Assembly (NCBI RefSeq): GCF_002218065.1
Contig: NZ_BDUB01000001.1
Coordinates: 4,745,118 to 4,809,117, forward strand
Source of the DNA: Nodularia sp. NIES-3585
Lineage (GTDB): Bacteria > Cyanobacteriota > Cyanobacteriia > Cyanobacteriales > Nostocaceae
Reading direction: 5' to 3'
DNA length: 64,000 nucleotides
Below, piece after piece: positions 25,448 to 34,653 of this stretch (its first letter is position 1; every line of letters starts with the position of its first letter). The translations under genes were made by a program, and so were the position numbers. The notes beneath the pieces are model-generated. The model was given only the letters and a program-made list of their open reading frames with translations, did not search any database and was not told the DNA's origin.

Positions 25448-26164
25448 CTACAAGTGTATGGCTTGTTTCATTTCGCGGACGGCTCTTTCGATTCCTACTA
25501 ATGCGGCTCGACTGATAATGGTATGACCAATGTTGAGTTCTTCCATTCCTGGTAGTGCAGCGACTGGATAAACGTTCCAGTAGGTAAGTCCATGACCGGC
25601 GTTGACGCGCAATCCAGCTTTGATTGCTTGTTCACACCCTTTAGCTAATACGGCTAATTCTTGCTGGCGATCGGTTTCGTCTTTAGCCTCAGCGTACTGT
25701 CCGGTGTGCAGTTCAATAAATTGCGCTTTTACCTTGACAGATGCTTCGATTTGTGCTGGCTGTGCGTCGATAAATAAACTAACTGGAATACCAACGCTCT
25801 GCAATTTATCTACTATCTCGCCTATTCTAGCAATTTGTCCGACGATATCTAATCCGCCTTCTGTGGTGACTTCTTCCCGCTTTTCGGGAACTAAGGTGAC
25901 GTAATCGGGTTTGATATCGAGAGCGATCGCTAGCATTTCGTCTGTAGCGGCCATTTCTAAATTGAGATGCGATCGCACTGTCTGCCGCAACAATAGCACA
26001 TCTCTGTCTTGAATATGTCGCCGATCTTCCCGCAGATGCACAGTAATACCATCTGCACCCGCTAATTCTGCCAGTACCGCCGCCGCTACGGGGTCTGGTT
26101 CTACTGTGCGCCGCGCTTGACGAATGGTGGCGATGTGATCAATGTTAACTCCCAGTGTAGGCAC
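25448..26164 (-). CDS. pdxJ: Pyridoxine 5'-phosphate synthase
   Basis: The product of 238 residues starts at a GTG (26162-26164) preceded by AGGGAGA. The diagnostic N-terminus [27 protein letters not shown] is present. So are the active-site segments [16 protein letters not shown], the catalytic-region LVPEKREE, and the phosphate-binding [11 protein letters not shown] and [12 protein letters not shown]. PdxJ condenses 1-deoxyxylulose 5-phosphate with 3-amino-2-oxopropyl phosphate to give PNP in vitamin B6 synthesis. Length and motifs are complete. There is no obvious partner gene nearby. Confidence 0.97.
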   Translation of the reverse strand: MPTLGVNIDHIATIRQARRTVEPDPVAAAVLAELAGADGITVHLREDRRHIQDRDVLLLRQTVRSHLNLEMAATDEMLAIALDIKPDYVTLVPEKREEVTTEGGLDIVGQIARIGEIVDKLQSVGIPVSLFIDAQPAQIEASVKVKAQFIELHTGQYAEAKDETDRQQELAVLAKGCEQAIKAGLRVNAGHGLTYWNVYPVAALPGMEELNIGHTIISRAALVGIERAVREMKQAIHL

Positions 26165-26298
26165 CCTTGTATCTCCCTATCTATAATCCCTAAGTCTTGA
26201 TTTTAAAGGATTTTAGATACTGCTTGATCAAATTTGAATTCGATATTTAATTACTCCCAGGATTTAAAATAATATCTATACCCACTATCTGAGGCGGT

Positions 26299-26937
26299 AT
26301 GCTTTTAGAACTACAACAGATTATCGTCAAACCAGGACAAGAAATGTTGCTACAAGATATTAGTTGGCAGCAGTTAGAGAATATTTTGGCAGAAATGGGA
26401 GAAAAACGTGCAGCACGTATTTCTTATAGTGATGGTTGGTTAGAAATTATGGTTCCTTTACCTGAACACGAAAAAGATAAAGAATATATTGGTGATTTAG
26501 TGAAAATTTTGCTAGAAACACTCCAAATTGATTTTGAACCTTTTGGTTCCACAACACTTAAAAATGAACGAATGCGGCAAGCAGTGGAACCAGATACTTG
26601 TTTTTATATTCACAACCAAGCTGCTGTAATTGGTAAAAATCGACTTGATTTAACTGTAGACCCACCACCAGATTTAGCAATTGAAATTGATATTACTTCC
26701 CGGACTCGATTTGATAACTATGAGATTTTGGGAGTTCCTGAACTATGGCGATATACAAAACAAGGTTTAGAAATTTCTGTGCTACAGAAAGGAAAGTATA
26801 TCAAAGTTCTATCTAGTCCTAATTTTCCTAATATCCCAATTGTTGAATTAATTAATGAGTATGTTCAGCAATGTTTAACTATTGGCAGAAGTCAAGCTAT
26901 GCGTAATTTTAGAACTTGGGTCAAGAATAATTTATAA
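26299..26937 (+). CDS. Uma2-family (DUF820) putative nuclease
   Basis: A 212-residue protein with the Uma2 layout: an N-terminal helix region with SWQQLENILAEMGE, RISYSDGWLEIMVPLPEHE, and a nuclease-like core FGSTTLKNERMRQAVEPDTCFYI and PPPDLAIEIDITSRTRFDNYEILGVPELWRY. The acidic and Arg/Lys residues are those of a PD-(D/E)xK fold. Uma2 genes are highly multiplied in cyanobacteria, with unproven function. This one is intact, unlike the copy broken at 13195. It faces the caspase gene with convergent transcription. Confidence 0.9.
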   Translation: MLLELQQIIVKPGQEMLLQDISWQQLENILAEMGEKRAARISYSDGWLEIMVPLPEHEKDKEYIGDLVKILLETLQIDFEPFGSTTLKNERMRQAVEPDTCFYIHNQAAVIGKNRLDLTVDPPPDLAIEIDITSRTRFDNYEILGVPELWRYTKQGLEISVLQKGKYIKVLSSPNFPNIPIVELINEYVQQCLTIGRSQAMRNFRTWVKNNL

Positions 26938-26972
26938 TAATTTTTGATTTATACATTTTAATTACAAGTAAA

Positions 26973-29510
26973 CTAATCCTTAATCGGCACAAACTCATAG
27001 TTATTAGTGCCAGGTTTTTGTTGAATTTGGACTAAGAACATGGGATTATCTACGCGATCGCCTGATGGTGAAAACTGAATTTTTCCTGTTGCACCATCGA
27101 TGGCAAAATCTGAATCTCTCAGTGACTGTTTTAGTCTCTCACGGGTATTACCCTCAAGGGTATTGGTTTTTTGCAAACCTGCAATAATTGCTTTAGTTGC
27201 ATCATAAGACGTAGCCGTTCGCCAATTCACCGGTCCGCCCCAGAGTTTTCGAGACTTTTGCTCAAAGGGATCATTAGGAACTGCTTGGGAATGCCAAGGT
27301 ACAGAGATTATGATGCCATTAATGTATTTTCCTTCCTGTAAGCTTTCTCCAGTGAAAATTGCAGGAGTACCAAATAAACTCAACTGTCCTTGATTAGCTT
27401 TTACCACTGCTAAACCTTGCCTTGTAGTGTCCCTGCTTTTGTCTACATAGTGAGCTAATAATAAGCTATCAGCACCACTATTCTGAGCTTGAGAAATGAT
27501 TGTACTAGGGTTAAAATTAGGGTCAAATCTAGGGCTTAATTTAGAGGAAGAAAAATTGCAACCGATAGGATTAATAGTACCACCAGTCTTTTTTACAATT
27601 TGGGTAAAATTATTCTTAACTGCCCCATTATCTACATTTTGATCAACACAGATGAGAAAGTTGTTTTTGTTCATTTTCTTGATAGCATAAAGAGCAACAC
27701 TCTCTGTTATTGATTCAATGCTGGGCGCTGTACGAAAGATATAGTTGCCAATACTAGAAATATCTTGGGCATAGCTAGTGGGAGACATCATTACTAACCC
27801 GCCTTGTTCATACACTGAAGCTGCGGAGTTAGAAGCATTACTCGAATTATGTCCCACGACAGCCAAAATGTTGGTATCTTCGACAAACGAATTAGCAAGG
27901 TTTAAGGCTTCTGTTGGGTTATTATCATCATTAGCGATCGCTACTTTTAAAAGTTTGCCATCAATATTATTCTGATTTACCTCATCTTGAGCTTGAGCGA
28001 CACCACGTAGCATCTCTTTGGCTATATTGGGATGTGTACCAATGGGTACACTTACAGCAATTTTTAGGTATTTCTTGCTGTGAATAGCTATAGCGTTGTT
28101 CAAGTAAATCAATGCTTCTGGATCGGTAGGTTTTATCTTCCGATAAGACTCGAATTTCTGAATAGCAGTCCGACAATCACCTTTGGCAAATGCTTGAACT
28201 CCAGCTTGTTTATCTGGATTTGTATCTTGTGTCAATAAAATTTCTTCACCGACACTGATTCTATCGCCTGTAATATACTCTTCAAGCACAGGACAAGATT
28301 TAGATACAGATTGAGGGCGAAACATAGCGCCTAAAGTAATACCTATAATTATGCCAACAATACCCACTACTAGATAATTCCAAATATGGCCATTTTGAAA
28401 AATTGGAATATTATCTTCTGGACATGGAGGAGCTTTTTTTTCAACAATTATACGAGCTTCAATTTGGTCGCACGCTTCATCTGTTAGCCCTAATACTTGT
28501 TGCAACCGGTGCAAATCACTGCGAATTTTATCACTAAGAGGAAAACAAGCTTCAATTTCTTTACGTAAAGCCTCCTCATATTTATGCAATTTATCCTTGT
28601 AAATTTCCATAGGAGCTAAAACTTGGGTTTCAATTTTATTAGCTTCCTCATTTGTGAGTTTTAGCTCGTTTTTTAGCTCCTCTAATACAGCACGACCTAT
28701 AGAAGAAATTTCACCATTACCACCTTCTACCCAATACTCAACTTCTCGACGATATTTTAAGTGTGGGTGATCATTGGGTGCTTTGGCAAGATTGATTTTA
28801 TAACCTTCTTTAATAGCATATATTTCCGGTTTCATTGCTGGTGCTGCTTCTTGCACTTTTCTAGCGGCATATTCATGCAATTCATCAACAGTTATCCAAC
28901 CATCTTGATCTTTATCTGCTGCACCAGTTTCCAGTCCTTCCACTACATAGCGAGTATAAGTTGAAGTATCTGATCCTATATCTTCAAAAGAATATTGGGT
29001 TGAAGTCGAAGATGTGAGAACTGCTCTTCCTTCTCCGCCTAATTGATTCTTGACATCCACAAAACCATTATCTTTTGCTGACATCCCCTCAGCAAACGCG
29101 CCACTAAAGCAGCAATCAAGAATTACTACCTCACGTTTGGAGCGGCTATTACTCATGACATCATGCACATCCCTAGCTGCTACTGTTGTGGCTTTAAACA
29201 GTGAGCCGTCGTTAGTTTTACGGGTGTTATGAGTCGCAAAATACAGTTTTCCGCTCTCGTCTTTGATGCCATGTCCAGAAAAAAATAGCAATATCAGGTC
29301 ATCTTTCTGACGAGCATTAAATAAATGTTCTATGGCTTCTGCCATTGCTTGTTTTTGAGGATTTACCAGCTTTTTGACTTCATCAAAATGGCCAATTTCT
29401 GGGTGCTGTAAAACTCGCTGCATTGCTTCCACATCTCTGATCGCTGCTGGTAATGGGGCAAGTCCAGGTTCATATTCACTGACTCCGATTAGCAGTGCAA
29501 ATTTCGCCAT
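26973..29510 (-). CDS. Membrane-spanning caspase-like (peptidase C14) protein with periplasmic-binding-protein domain
   Basis: An 845-residue multidomain protein. Residues 1-240 are a caspase fold with the catalytic His80 in FFSGHG and Cys134 in LDCCFSG, followed by an EF-hand-like loop DKDQDGWITVDEL (199-211). Residues about 268-355 hold two helical repeats of the type common in cyanobacterial signalling proteins (ELKLTNEEANKIETQVLAP..., VLGLTDEACDQIEARI). A membrane helix lies at about 377-396. The outside part has a TPR-like stretch (about 430-470) and a Leu/Ile/Val-binding-protein-like domain (about 475-845; VVGHNSSNASNSAASVYEQGGLVMMSP). By the positive-inside pattern the caspase faces the cytoplasm and the ligand domain the periplasm. 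It ends 35 bp from the convergent Uma2 gene and is preceded by an EACC1-like gene. Confidence 0.92.
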   Translation of the reverse strand: MAKFALLIGVSEYEPGLAPLPAAIRDVEAMQRVLQHPEIGHFDEVKKLVNPQKQAMAEAIEHLFNARQKDDLILLFFSGHGIKDESGKLYFATHNTRKTNDGSLFKATTVAARDVHDVMSNSRSKREVVILDCCFSGAFAEGMSAKDNGFVDVKNQLGGEGRAVLTSSTSTQYSFEDIGSDTSTYTRYVVEGLETGAADKDQDGWITVDELHEYAARKVQEAAPAMKPEIYAIKEGYKINLAKAPNDHPHLKYRREVEYWVEGGNGEISSIGRAVLEELKNELKLTNEEANKIETQVLAPMEIYKDKLHKYEEALRKEIEACFPLSDKIRSDLHRLQQVLGLTDEACDQIEARIIVEKKAPPCPEDNIPIFQNGHIWNYLVVGIVGIIIGITLGAMFRPQSVSKSCPVLEEYITGDRISVGEEILLTQDTNPDKQAGVQAFAKGDCRTAIQKFESYRKIKPTDPEALIYLNNAIAIHSKKYLKIAVSVPIGTHPNIAKEMLRGVAQAQDEVNQNNIDGKLLKVAIANDDNNPTEALNLANSFVEDTNILAVVGHNSSNASNSAASVYEQGGLVMMSPTSYAQDISSIGNYIFRTAPSIESITESVALYAIKKMNKNNFLICVDQNVDNGAVKNNFTQIVKKTGGTINPIGCNFSSSKLSPRFDPNFNPSTIISQAQNSGADSLLLAHYVDKSRDTTRQGLAVVKANQGQLSLFGTPAIFTGESLQEGKYINGIIISVPWHSQAVPNDPFEQKSRKLWGGPVNWRTATSYDATKAIIAGLQKTNTLEGNTRERLKQSLRDSDFAIDGATGKIQFSPSGDRVDNPMFLVQIQQKPGTNNYEFVPIKD

Positions 29511-29540
29511 TTTGTGATTTTTCCTCTGTGATGTAATACC

Positions 29541-29918
29541 TCAGTTACCTGTAACAAATTTTTGAGCTTGTTCAATAGCAGTGGTTAATTCTTGACTGCT
29601 ACTAGCTTTAACTTTCAGTTTTTTGCCATTAGCTTCCACTTCCAATTCAATGGTTTTGTTACCGAGGCGATCGCCTAAAAATCCCAGCAATTTCTTAGTA
29701 TTGCCAATACTGACTTCAGCTCGTAAAACTCCCAGTAAAAAACCGCCAACCGATTTGCTAGCTTCGGGTATTTCTTTCACTGCTACGAGTTCCACGCTTT
29801 CTATATCGAACTCTTTGATCTCTCTCAAGAGATTTCGCGTTTCCCGCTCTTGTTCCTCTGCATCTAAGTCGGGATTGGCAAGAGTGATCGTGAGTGTGAC
29901 ATTAGGTTGAGAACTCAT
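29541..29918 (-). CDS. EACC1-like (effector-associated constant component) protein
   Basis: A 125-residue protein starting MSSQPNVTLTITLANPDLDAEEQERETRNLLREI, with EVSIGNTKKLLGFLGDRLGNKTIELEVEANGKKLKVKASS near the C-terminus. This pattern (two beta-alpha-beta units around a Gly-rich helix) matches my recollection of EACC1 domains, which accompany caspase, trypsin and other effectors in NTP-dependent bacterial conflict systems. It has no signal or membrane anchor, though GGFLLGVLRA is hydrophobic. It sits 30 bp upstream of the caspase gene on the same strand, so it is very likely the first gene of a two-gene operon. The role is inferred from family and context. Confidence 0.75.
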   Translation of the reverse strand: MSSQPNVTLTITLANPDLDAEEQERETRNLLREIKEFDIESVELVAVKEIPEASKSVGGFLLGVLRAEVSIGNTKKLLGFLGDRLGNKTIELEVEANGKKLKVKASSSQELTTAIEQAQKFVTGN

Positions 29919-30399
29919 ATTGTATATTTTTAGGTTTTTCAGCAGTGAATGGTCAAGTATATTTCCTGAGTATACTTGTATGACATCATATTTGATGAAG
30001 AAGTTTCTGGGAAATTAGCCAATATTTTGACAAAACGTAACTAAAAACCTGTGGGAATGCGATCGCCTCAAATCAAAGCACTGAGATAAATTTATAACAT
30101 AAACACACAGATGGCAGAGCGATCGCTTCTTCAATTTCTAATACTGATTGAAACCGTTTCAAGTCAGTGAGCGCTTTATGACTCAAAGGAAATTCAAGCA
30201 GCTTTTGAGCAGAATGTGAGCTAAATTTTATGATGTAGTACTAGGCGACGGTCAGTCAGGGCTATACAGAAACCAACCCCGTCTCAGTGGAGTTAAAACT
30301 TTAATTTTCTGTTAGCCTGCGTAGGCAGACTTAGTTTGTTGTCTCGCATCCTTCGCATAGCGTGTCTTGCGCTGCTATCCTAATCGCCAGGACTAGCTG
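29919..30399. other. Intergenic region with a diverged dispersed repeat
   Basis: About 480 bp without a supported gene. It contains two HIP1 sites (gcgatcgc) and, from about 30240 to 30395, a diverged copy of the repeat family seen at 6923 and 60326 (tctgttagcctgcgtaggcagac hairpin and flanking phrases). The 5' part must carry the promoter of the EACC1-caspase operon. No motif can be assigned with confidence. Confidence 0.5.
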
Positions 30400-31140
30400 C
30401 TAAAATGCTTTAAGACTAGGATTGTTGACAGCTTCTATAAATGCTTTACCAATCACAGTTAGCTCCCAATAACGAGCATCTTTTACTCTAAAACTTGAGC
30501 CGACAATATTTGTTTTTTCCACCTTTAAGTCTCGTTTTTGGATCAGCCCAATGTTACATAAATGTGCATTAATAAAACTCAAAGGATAATCCAAATTTTC
30601 TTTTAAATTAAATTTAAGTCCCAATATTTTAAACCTTATTGTTACTCTTTTAGGTGGACTTGATTTCTGTGCAATTTCTATTAGTCGATAAACATCACTA
30701 GCACTTAATCGTGTTAAAATCCGGACAAATTCTGGATGGATACAACTATCAACAAGCTCATTAGCCATTAAATTTGTCCATAACTCTTGCAGTGTCAGAT
30801 CCGTTTCACTAGATGAGGACTCAATTATTTTCAGGATAATTGAAGACTTAGGAAATTTATTTCGCTGGCGGTTACTAGCAGATGCTTTTTCCGCAGCCCG
30901 TGCCATAATTTGCGCGGCAATTACTTTTTCAGCATCAACTAAGCGGTCAAACTTGGCACTAATGAGTCTACCAACATCACCTGTTGTTGATGTTATGGGT
31001 GCAATCAATTCTTTGAATGTATTGCAAGCAGTTTCAACTAGTTGACTCCAAGCCTGATCGAGAACAGCTTCGGTAAGCTTTCTTAGGCTTACTAGATCAA
31101 GACTACTATCCTCTGCCATATTGTGTCGATATTCTGTCAT
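30400..31140 (-). CDS. Abi-alpha (DUF4393)-like protein
   Basis: A 246-residue soluble protein. The central segment LTLQELWTNLMANELVDSCIHPEFVRILTRLSASDVYRLIEIAQKS (about 117-162) is the hallmark of Abi-alpha/DUF4393 proteins, and the start has the usual VLDQAWSQLVETACNTFKELIAPI helix. Some family members are annotated as abortive-infection proteins, but the mechanism is not settled. The C-terminal half (RFKILGLKFNLKENLDYPLSFINAHLCNIGLIQKRDL ... KDARYWELTVIGKAFIEAV) looks like a winged-helix module. A second ATG at 31119 could also start it. It precedes the EACC1-caspase pair on the same strand, 480 bp away. Confidence 0.75.
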   Translation of the reverse strand: MTEYRHNMAEDSSLDLVSLRKLTEAVLDQAWSQLVETACNTFKELIAPITSTTGDVGRLISAKFDRLVDAEKVIAAQIMARAAEKASASNRQRNKFPKSSIILKIIESSSSETDLTLQELWTNLMANELVDSCIHPEFVRILTRLSASDVYRLIEIAQKSSPPKRVTIRFKILGLKFNLKENLDYPLSFINAHLCNIGLIQKRDLKVEKTNIVGSSFRVKDARYWELTVIGKAFIEAVNNPSLKAF

Positions 31141-31239
31141 ATTGATTCAGTTCTTTATCTCTAGAAGAGGGGCAATTTCATAATTCTTAAAATAGATGCT
31201 GACCAAAGCTATTGCCAAGAGTGATTAAGTAAATTAACT

Positions 31240-32022
31240 CTAACTCGAAGCACTGGTATAAAAGCGCAAAGCAAATTTCCAAAAACGATTGGAAACCCAG
31301 AACAGCACTACAGCTAACACTCCTGCACCTATCGACCAGTTAATGTGACCCCGACCCAACATCGCTTCTGCTGGTATCGTTGTTAAAAATGCCACAGGTA
31401 CTACAAAAGTGAAGAAGAAGCGGTAAGCGGTGGGATAAGCTACCATAGGATATCTACCAGCTTCTAATAAACCCCGTAAAACTTCAGTGGCGTTGTATAT
31501 TTTTACAAACCAAATGCTAGTTGCACCCAGGATAAACCACAAGCTATAAAGGATTGCCAAGCCGAATAATAAGGGGACTGCACTCACGAGGTAATTATTG
31601 ATTCCTAAACCTAAGCGTGTACCTGCATAGCCAATGACAATACTGCCAAAAACTAAATCTGGTAATCCCCAAGGTGACAAGGTATGGGTAGAAAGCCAAA
31701 ACTGACTGCGGATAGGTTTAAGTAGTACAAAATCTAATGTACCTTCCTGGACATGGCGAACAATCCGATCCAAGTTTGGGGCGAGAAAGCTAGCTACAAA
31801 GCCTTGTAGCACAGTAAAAATTCCCAAAACCACCAAAGCGGCAGACCATGACCAGCCAGTAAAGGTGTAATCAGTACGGTAAAATAAGAATAATCCAAAA
31901 AGACTACCTGCGAGATTGCCCAAACTGCTGAGGGTAGCTATGAGAAAATTGAGGCGATACTCCATCTCAGATGCGATCGCGGTACTCCAAAATAGCCTTA
32001 ATACTTGCCAATATCTTCTCAT
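31240..32022 (-). CDS. ABC-2 type transporter permease
   Basis: A 260-residue integral membrane protein with about six helices and no ATPase domain. The layout (RYWQVLRLFWSTAIASEMEYRLNFLIATLSSLGNLAGSLFGLFLFYR, then LDFVLLKPIRSQFWLS and VAFLTTIPAEAMLGRG) fits the DUF990/ABC2_membrane_6 group of permeases. These usually occur as a pair with an ATPase, but neither the ATPase nor the second permease is adjacent here. The substrate is unknown. About 100 bp separate it from the Abi-alpha-like gene downstream on the same strand, so weak cotranscription is possible. Confidence 0.87.
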   Translation of the reverse strand: MRRYWQVLRLFWSTAIASEMEYRLNFLIATLSSLGNLAGSLFGLFLFYRTDYTFTGWSWSAALVVLGIFTVLQGFVASFLAPNLDRIVRHVQEGTLDFVLLKPIRSQFWLSTHTLSPWGLPDLVFGSIVIGYAGTRLGLGINNYLVSAVPLLFGLAILYSLWFILGATSIWFVKIYNATEVLRGLLEAGRYPMVAYPTAYRFFFTFVVPVAFLTTIPAEAMLGRGHINWSIGAGVLAVVLFWVSNRFWKFALRFYTSASS

Positions 32023-32139
32023 TTTGCACCCTTAGCCCAATATATGCCAGCATAGCCAATGATGGGCAATTTTGGCCACTTGATCAACTATTCAACCTAA
32101 AATGAAATTATTGTGCATAAATTAAATTCCCCAGATTAA

Positions 32140-32322
32140 ATGATTAAACTCGACCAGTTTTTAAAGTTTATGGGTGTAACCTCAACTGGAGGACAAGCCA
32201 AACTGATAATTCTTGATGGTGGTGTAAAAGTTAATGGTACAGTTGAAACCCGACGCGGACGAAAATTAGTGTTAGGGGACAAAGTAACAGTAGAAGGGCA
32301 AACTTTTGAGGTCGATCTATAA
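32140..32322 (+). CDS. Small S4-domain RNA-binding protein
   Basis: The 60-residue product is a single S4 domain: IKLDQFLKFMGVTSTGGQAKLIILDGGVKVNGTVETRRGRKLVLGDKVTVEG. This is the YbcJ/YaaA type of free-standing S4 protein thought to bind structured RNA, probably rRNA or tRNA. Length and motif are complete. It lies divergently from the ABC permease with 117 bp between starts, followed by a 275-bp gap with a common cyanobacterial repeat (tagccccctcatcgcttgcgg). Confidence 0.9.
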   Translation: MIKLDQFLKFMGVTSTGGQAKLIILDGGVKVNGTVETRRGRKLVLGDKVTVEGQTFEVDL

Positions 32323-32597
32323 TGTATCCCTTTCCTTCAAAAATCTGTCCTTAACACCCCACCCGACTTTTGCCTAGGGCCAAACTGCTCCTTTCCACTC
32401 ACTGGTAGATTTCGGGGTATGATGCCTAAGGCATCGAACTTGATATAAATTTTTTAATATAATCACTAATTACTTTTTATTTACAGCGGATTCCTTTGTT
32501 ATGGGATACATCATAGCCCCCTCATCGCTTGCGGGGAGGGGGTTGGGGGTGGGGTTCTTGTACCTCTTAAATACATAACTCAGAGGCAACTTAACCT

Positions 32598-33593
32598 ATG
32601 ACAACTCAATTAAGCATACCCAAAATTATTCTCGATACCGATCCAGGTGGAGATGATATCTTTGCCTTCCTGTGGCTTCTGAGTTTAGTAAAAAAACAAT
32701 ATGCTGAACTTATCGCTGTGACTTCTGCTGATGGCAATGTTGCCGCTAAACGTACTTTTTCTAGTGCCAGCCAGCTTTTAAATTTAGTCGGATTCCCAGA
32801 TATTGAAGTAGGTCGCGGTATCCCCGTTAAAAGAGAAGCTTTAGAAGATGCTTCCCATATTCATGGGTCTGATGGCATGGGTAATCTTTCCCATACCTTA
32901 CCCCCAGCCACTCATAACTTTGAGAAAGCACGCTGTTCCGACGAAATCATCATCGACAAGCTGAACACTCATCCAGGGGAAATTACCATTGTCGCCATCG
33001 GTCCTTTGACCAATCTAGCTGCTGCCGAAGAAAAAAGTCCTGGAATCTTAAAAAAAGCCAAAGAAATTGTCATAATGGGCGGTGCTTTCTTTATTTCTGG
33101 TAATGTCACACCCCATGCCGAATTCAATATTTGGTTTAACCCAGAAGCAGCCCAGACTGTATTTGATAGCCGAAACGATATTGTTGTGTTGCCACTAGAC
33201 GTGACCCAACACTTGATCTTCACAAGAGACATGGCTCAAGTTGTCAGTCAGACGAATCCAAAGAGTAAACTTTCCCAATTCTTGATCCCTCTTGTTGAGT
33301 TTATGATTGGCACAGCTTTAGAATACCGGGAAACAGCAAGAATTCCAGGGCTGCTTGTGCATGATGCCGCAACATTAGGTTACCTGTTTTATCCAGAAAC
33401 TTTGTTTTTAAGAAGGGCAAAAGTCCGAATTGAAACCAAAGGTGAATGGACAAAGGGACAGACATTAATTGATAGTCGTCCGGCACCCAAAACAGAAGCA
33501 AATGCCTGGGTAGCATTACAAGTAGATGAAAGCAAATTCTTCACCAGCTTAGTTGAAGATTTGAATCGCCTATTCAAGTCTGCCATTATTTAG
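32598..33593 (+). CDS. Inosine/uridine-preferring nucleoside hydrolase family protein
   Basis: A 331-residue protein with the family signature IILDTDPGGDDIFAFLW (about 10-26), whose Asp cluster binds the catalytic Ca2+. NIWFNPEAAQTVFDS and the C-terminal LVHDAATLGYL with the conserved HD also fit. The enzymes split the N-glycosidic bond of nucleosides for salvage. An alternative start cannot be excluded, but the ATG at 32598 is preceded by an AGAGGCA site. The neighbours are unrelated, with a long AT-rich gap downstream before the oxidase operon. Confidence 0.93.
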   Translation: MTTQLSIPKIILDTDPGGDDIFAFLWLLSLVKKQYAELIAVTSADGNVAAKRTFSSASQLLNLVGFPDIEVGRGIPVKREALEDASHIHGSDGMGNLSHTLPPATHNFEKARCSDEIIIDKLNTHPGEITIVAIGPLTNLAAAEEKSPGILKKAKEIVIMGGAFFISGNVTPHAEFNIWFNPEAAQTVFDSRNDIVVLPLDVTQHLIFTRDMAQVVSQTNPKSKLSQFLIPLVEFMIGTALEYRETARIPGLLVHDAATLGYLFYPETLFLRRAKVRIETKGEWTKGQTLIDSRPAPKTEANAWVALQVDESKFFTSLVEDLNRLFKSAII

Positions 33594-34152
33594 ATAAACA
33601 GGTGTTGCTGAATAGAATTATCAGATAACAAAATCGATTTTTCATATTTAATTTTCACCAGATGTCTATTGATTTGTAATTGAAGTCACAAAATAATAAT
33701 TCACGAATGTTCTATGTTGGACATTCAAAGCTTTTCATATATGCAATATATTCTAAATAGCAAACTAATTTACATTATTCAACTATTTATTTGAAACATA
33801 TAAGCATTTTTCCAAGTTTATCTTAATTTTTTTGACAATTAGTAAAAAAATCTTTAAGCTAAAAGATAGGTTACACAAATCCAACAAAAAACAGCAGTTT
33901 TGTTAGATAAATTAAAAATTGCTGTTGTAGATGATCGGCATGAACAAATAAATTGAACTAAATCATTGATGATAAATAGTAATTGCATCCTGTGAGGCTA
34001 CAAATAGAGACGTAGCACTGCTATGTCAAGACATGAACCGGATTTCGCCACGCGTAGCCATACAAACTCCGGTCAGGTGCAAATAATTGTAGTGGTGTGA
34101 GGGCTGTCAATATTGACAACTGAGGTGCAATAGATATGTCCAGGAGAACACA
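33594..34152. promoter_or_regulatory. 559-bp AT-rich leader of the terminal oxidase operon
   Basis: No gene is supported. The region is very AT-rich up to about 33960, then becomes mixed with a gtagccat/ggctac-type palindromic repeat around 34045. The operon's promoter must lie here. I looked for an NtcA-type GTA-N8-TAC site and did not find a convincing one, so regulation cannot be assigned from the sequence. Confidence 0.5.
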
Positions 34153-34653
34153 ATGCTTGAGTATCTGACATCCTTGAATGACCATAATTTGCCGTATCCA
34201 GATACGATGCACCCCATCGTTGTCCACTTCGTAATCGCGATGGTATTGTTTGCATTCTTCTGCGATATACTAGGCTATTTTACTGGTAGAACTCATCTTT
34301 ATGAGGTGAGTTGGTGGAATATGTGTGTGGCGACAATCGCTATCTTCGTGGCGATTATTTTTGGTCAATTTGAAGCAGGTTTAGCACAACCTTACGACTT
34401 AGTTAAATCAGTGTTGAATGTACATACATTGGTTGGTTGGACGCTATCTGGAATTATCGTCTCAATTACAGCTTGGCGCTATGTGATTCGTAGCCGCAAC
34501 CCTTACAAATTGTCGATTCATTATATGTTAGCTGGGTTGTTTTTGACTGTGATTGTAGGCGTGCAAGTATATCTCGGAGATCAACTGGTTTGGGTTTATG
34601 GACTGCATACAGTACCAGTTGTTGAAGCAGTAAAGGAAGGTATCTTGCCATGA
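34153..34653 (+). CDS. DUF2231-like membrane protein of the oxidase operon
   Basis: A 166-residue protein with four membrane helices and the motif DTMHPIVVHFVIAMVLFAFFCDILGYF near the start; the HPxxVHF histidines are typical of DUF2231. Another His lies in LNVHTLVGW. The histidines could ligate haem or copper, but this is speculative. A GGAGA site precedes the ATG. Its stop overlaps the next gene's start by 4 bp, and both precede coxB, so it is a genuine member of this oxidase operon. As I recall, similar gene pairs precede cox3 in Anabaena. Confidence 0.85.
   Translation: MLEYLTSLNDHNLPYPDTMHPIVVHFVIAMVLFAFFCDILGYFTGRTHLYEVSWWNMCVATIAIFVAIIFGQFEAGLAQPYDLVKSVLNVHTLVGWTLSGIIVSITAWRYVIRSRNPYKLSIHYMLAGLFLTVIVGVQVYLGDQLVWVYGLHTVPVVEAVKEGILP

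Noticed and set aside
33594-34152. NtcA or heterocyst-type promoter upstream of the oxidase operon
   Set aside because: I searched by eye for GTA-N8-TAC and for a strong extended -10 and found no convincing match.
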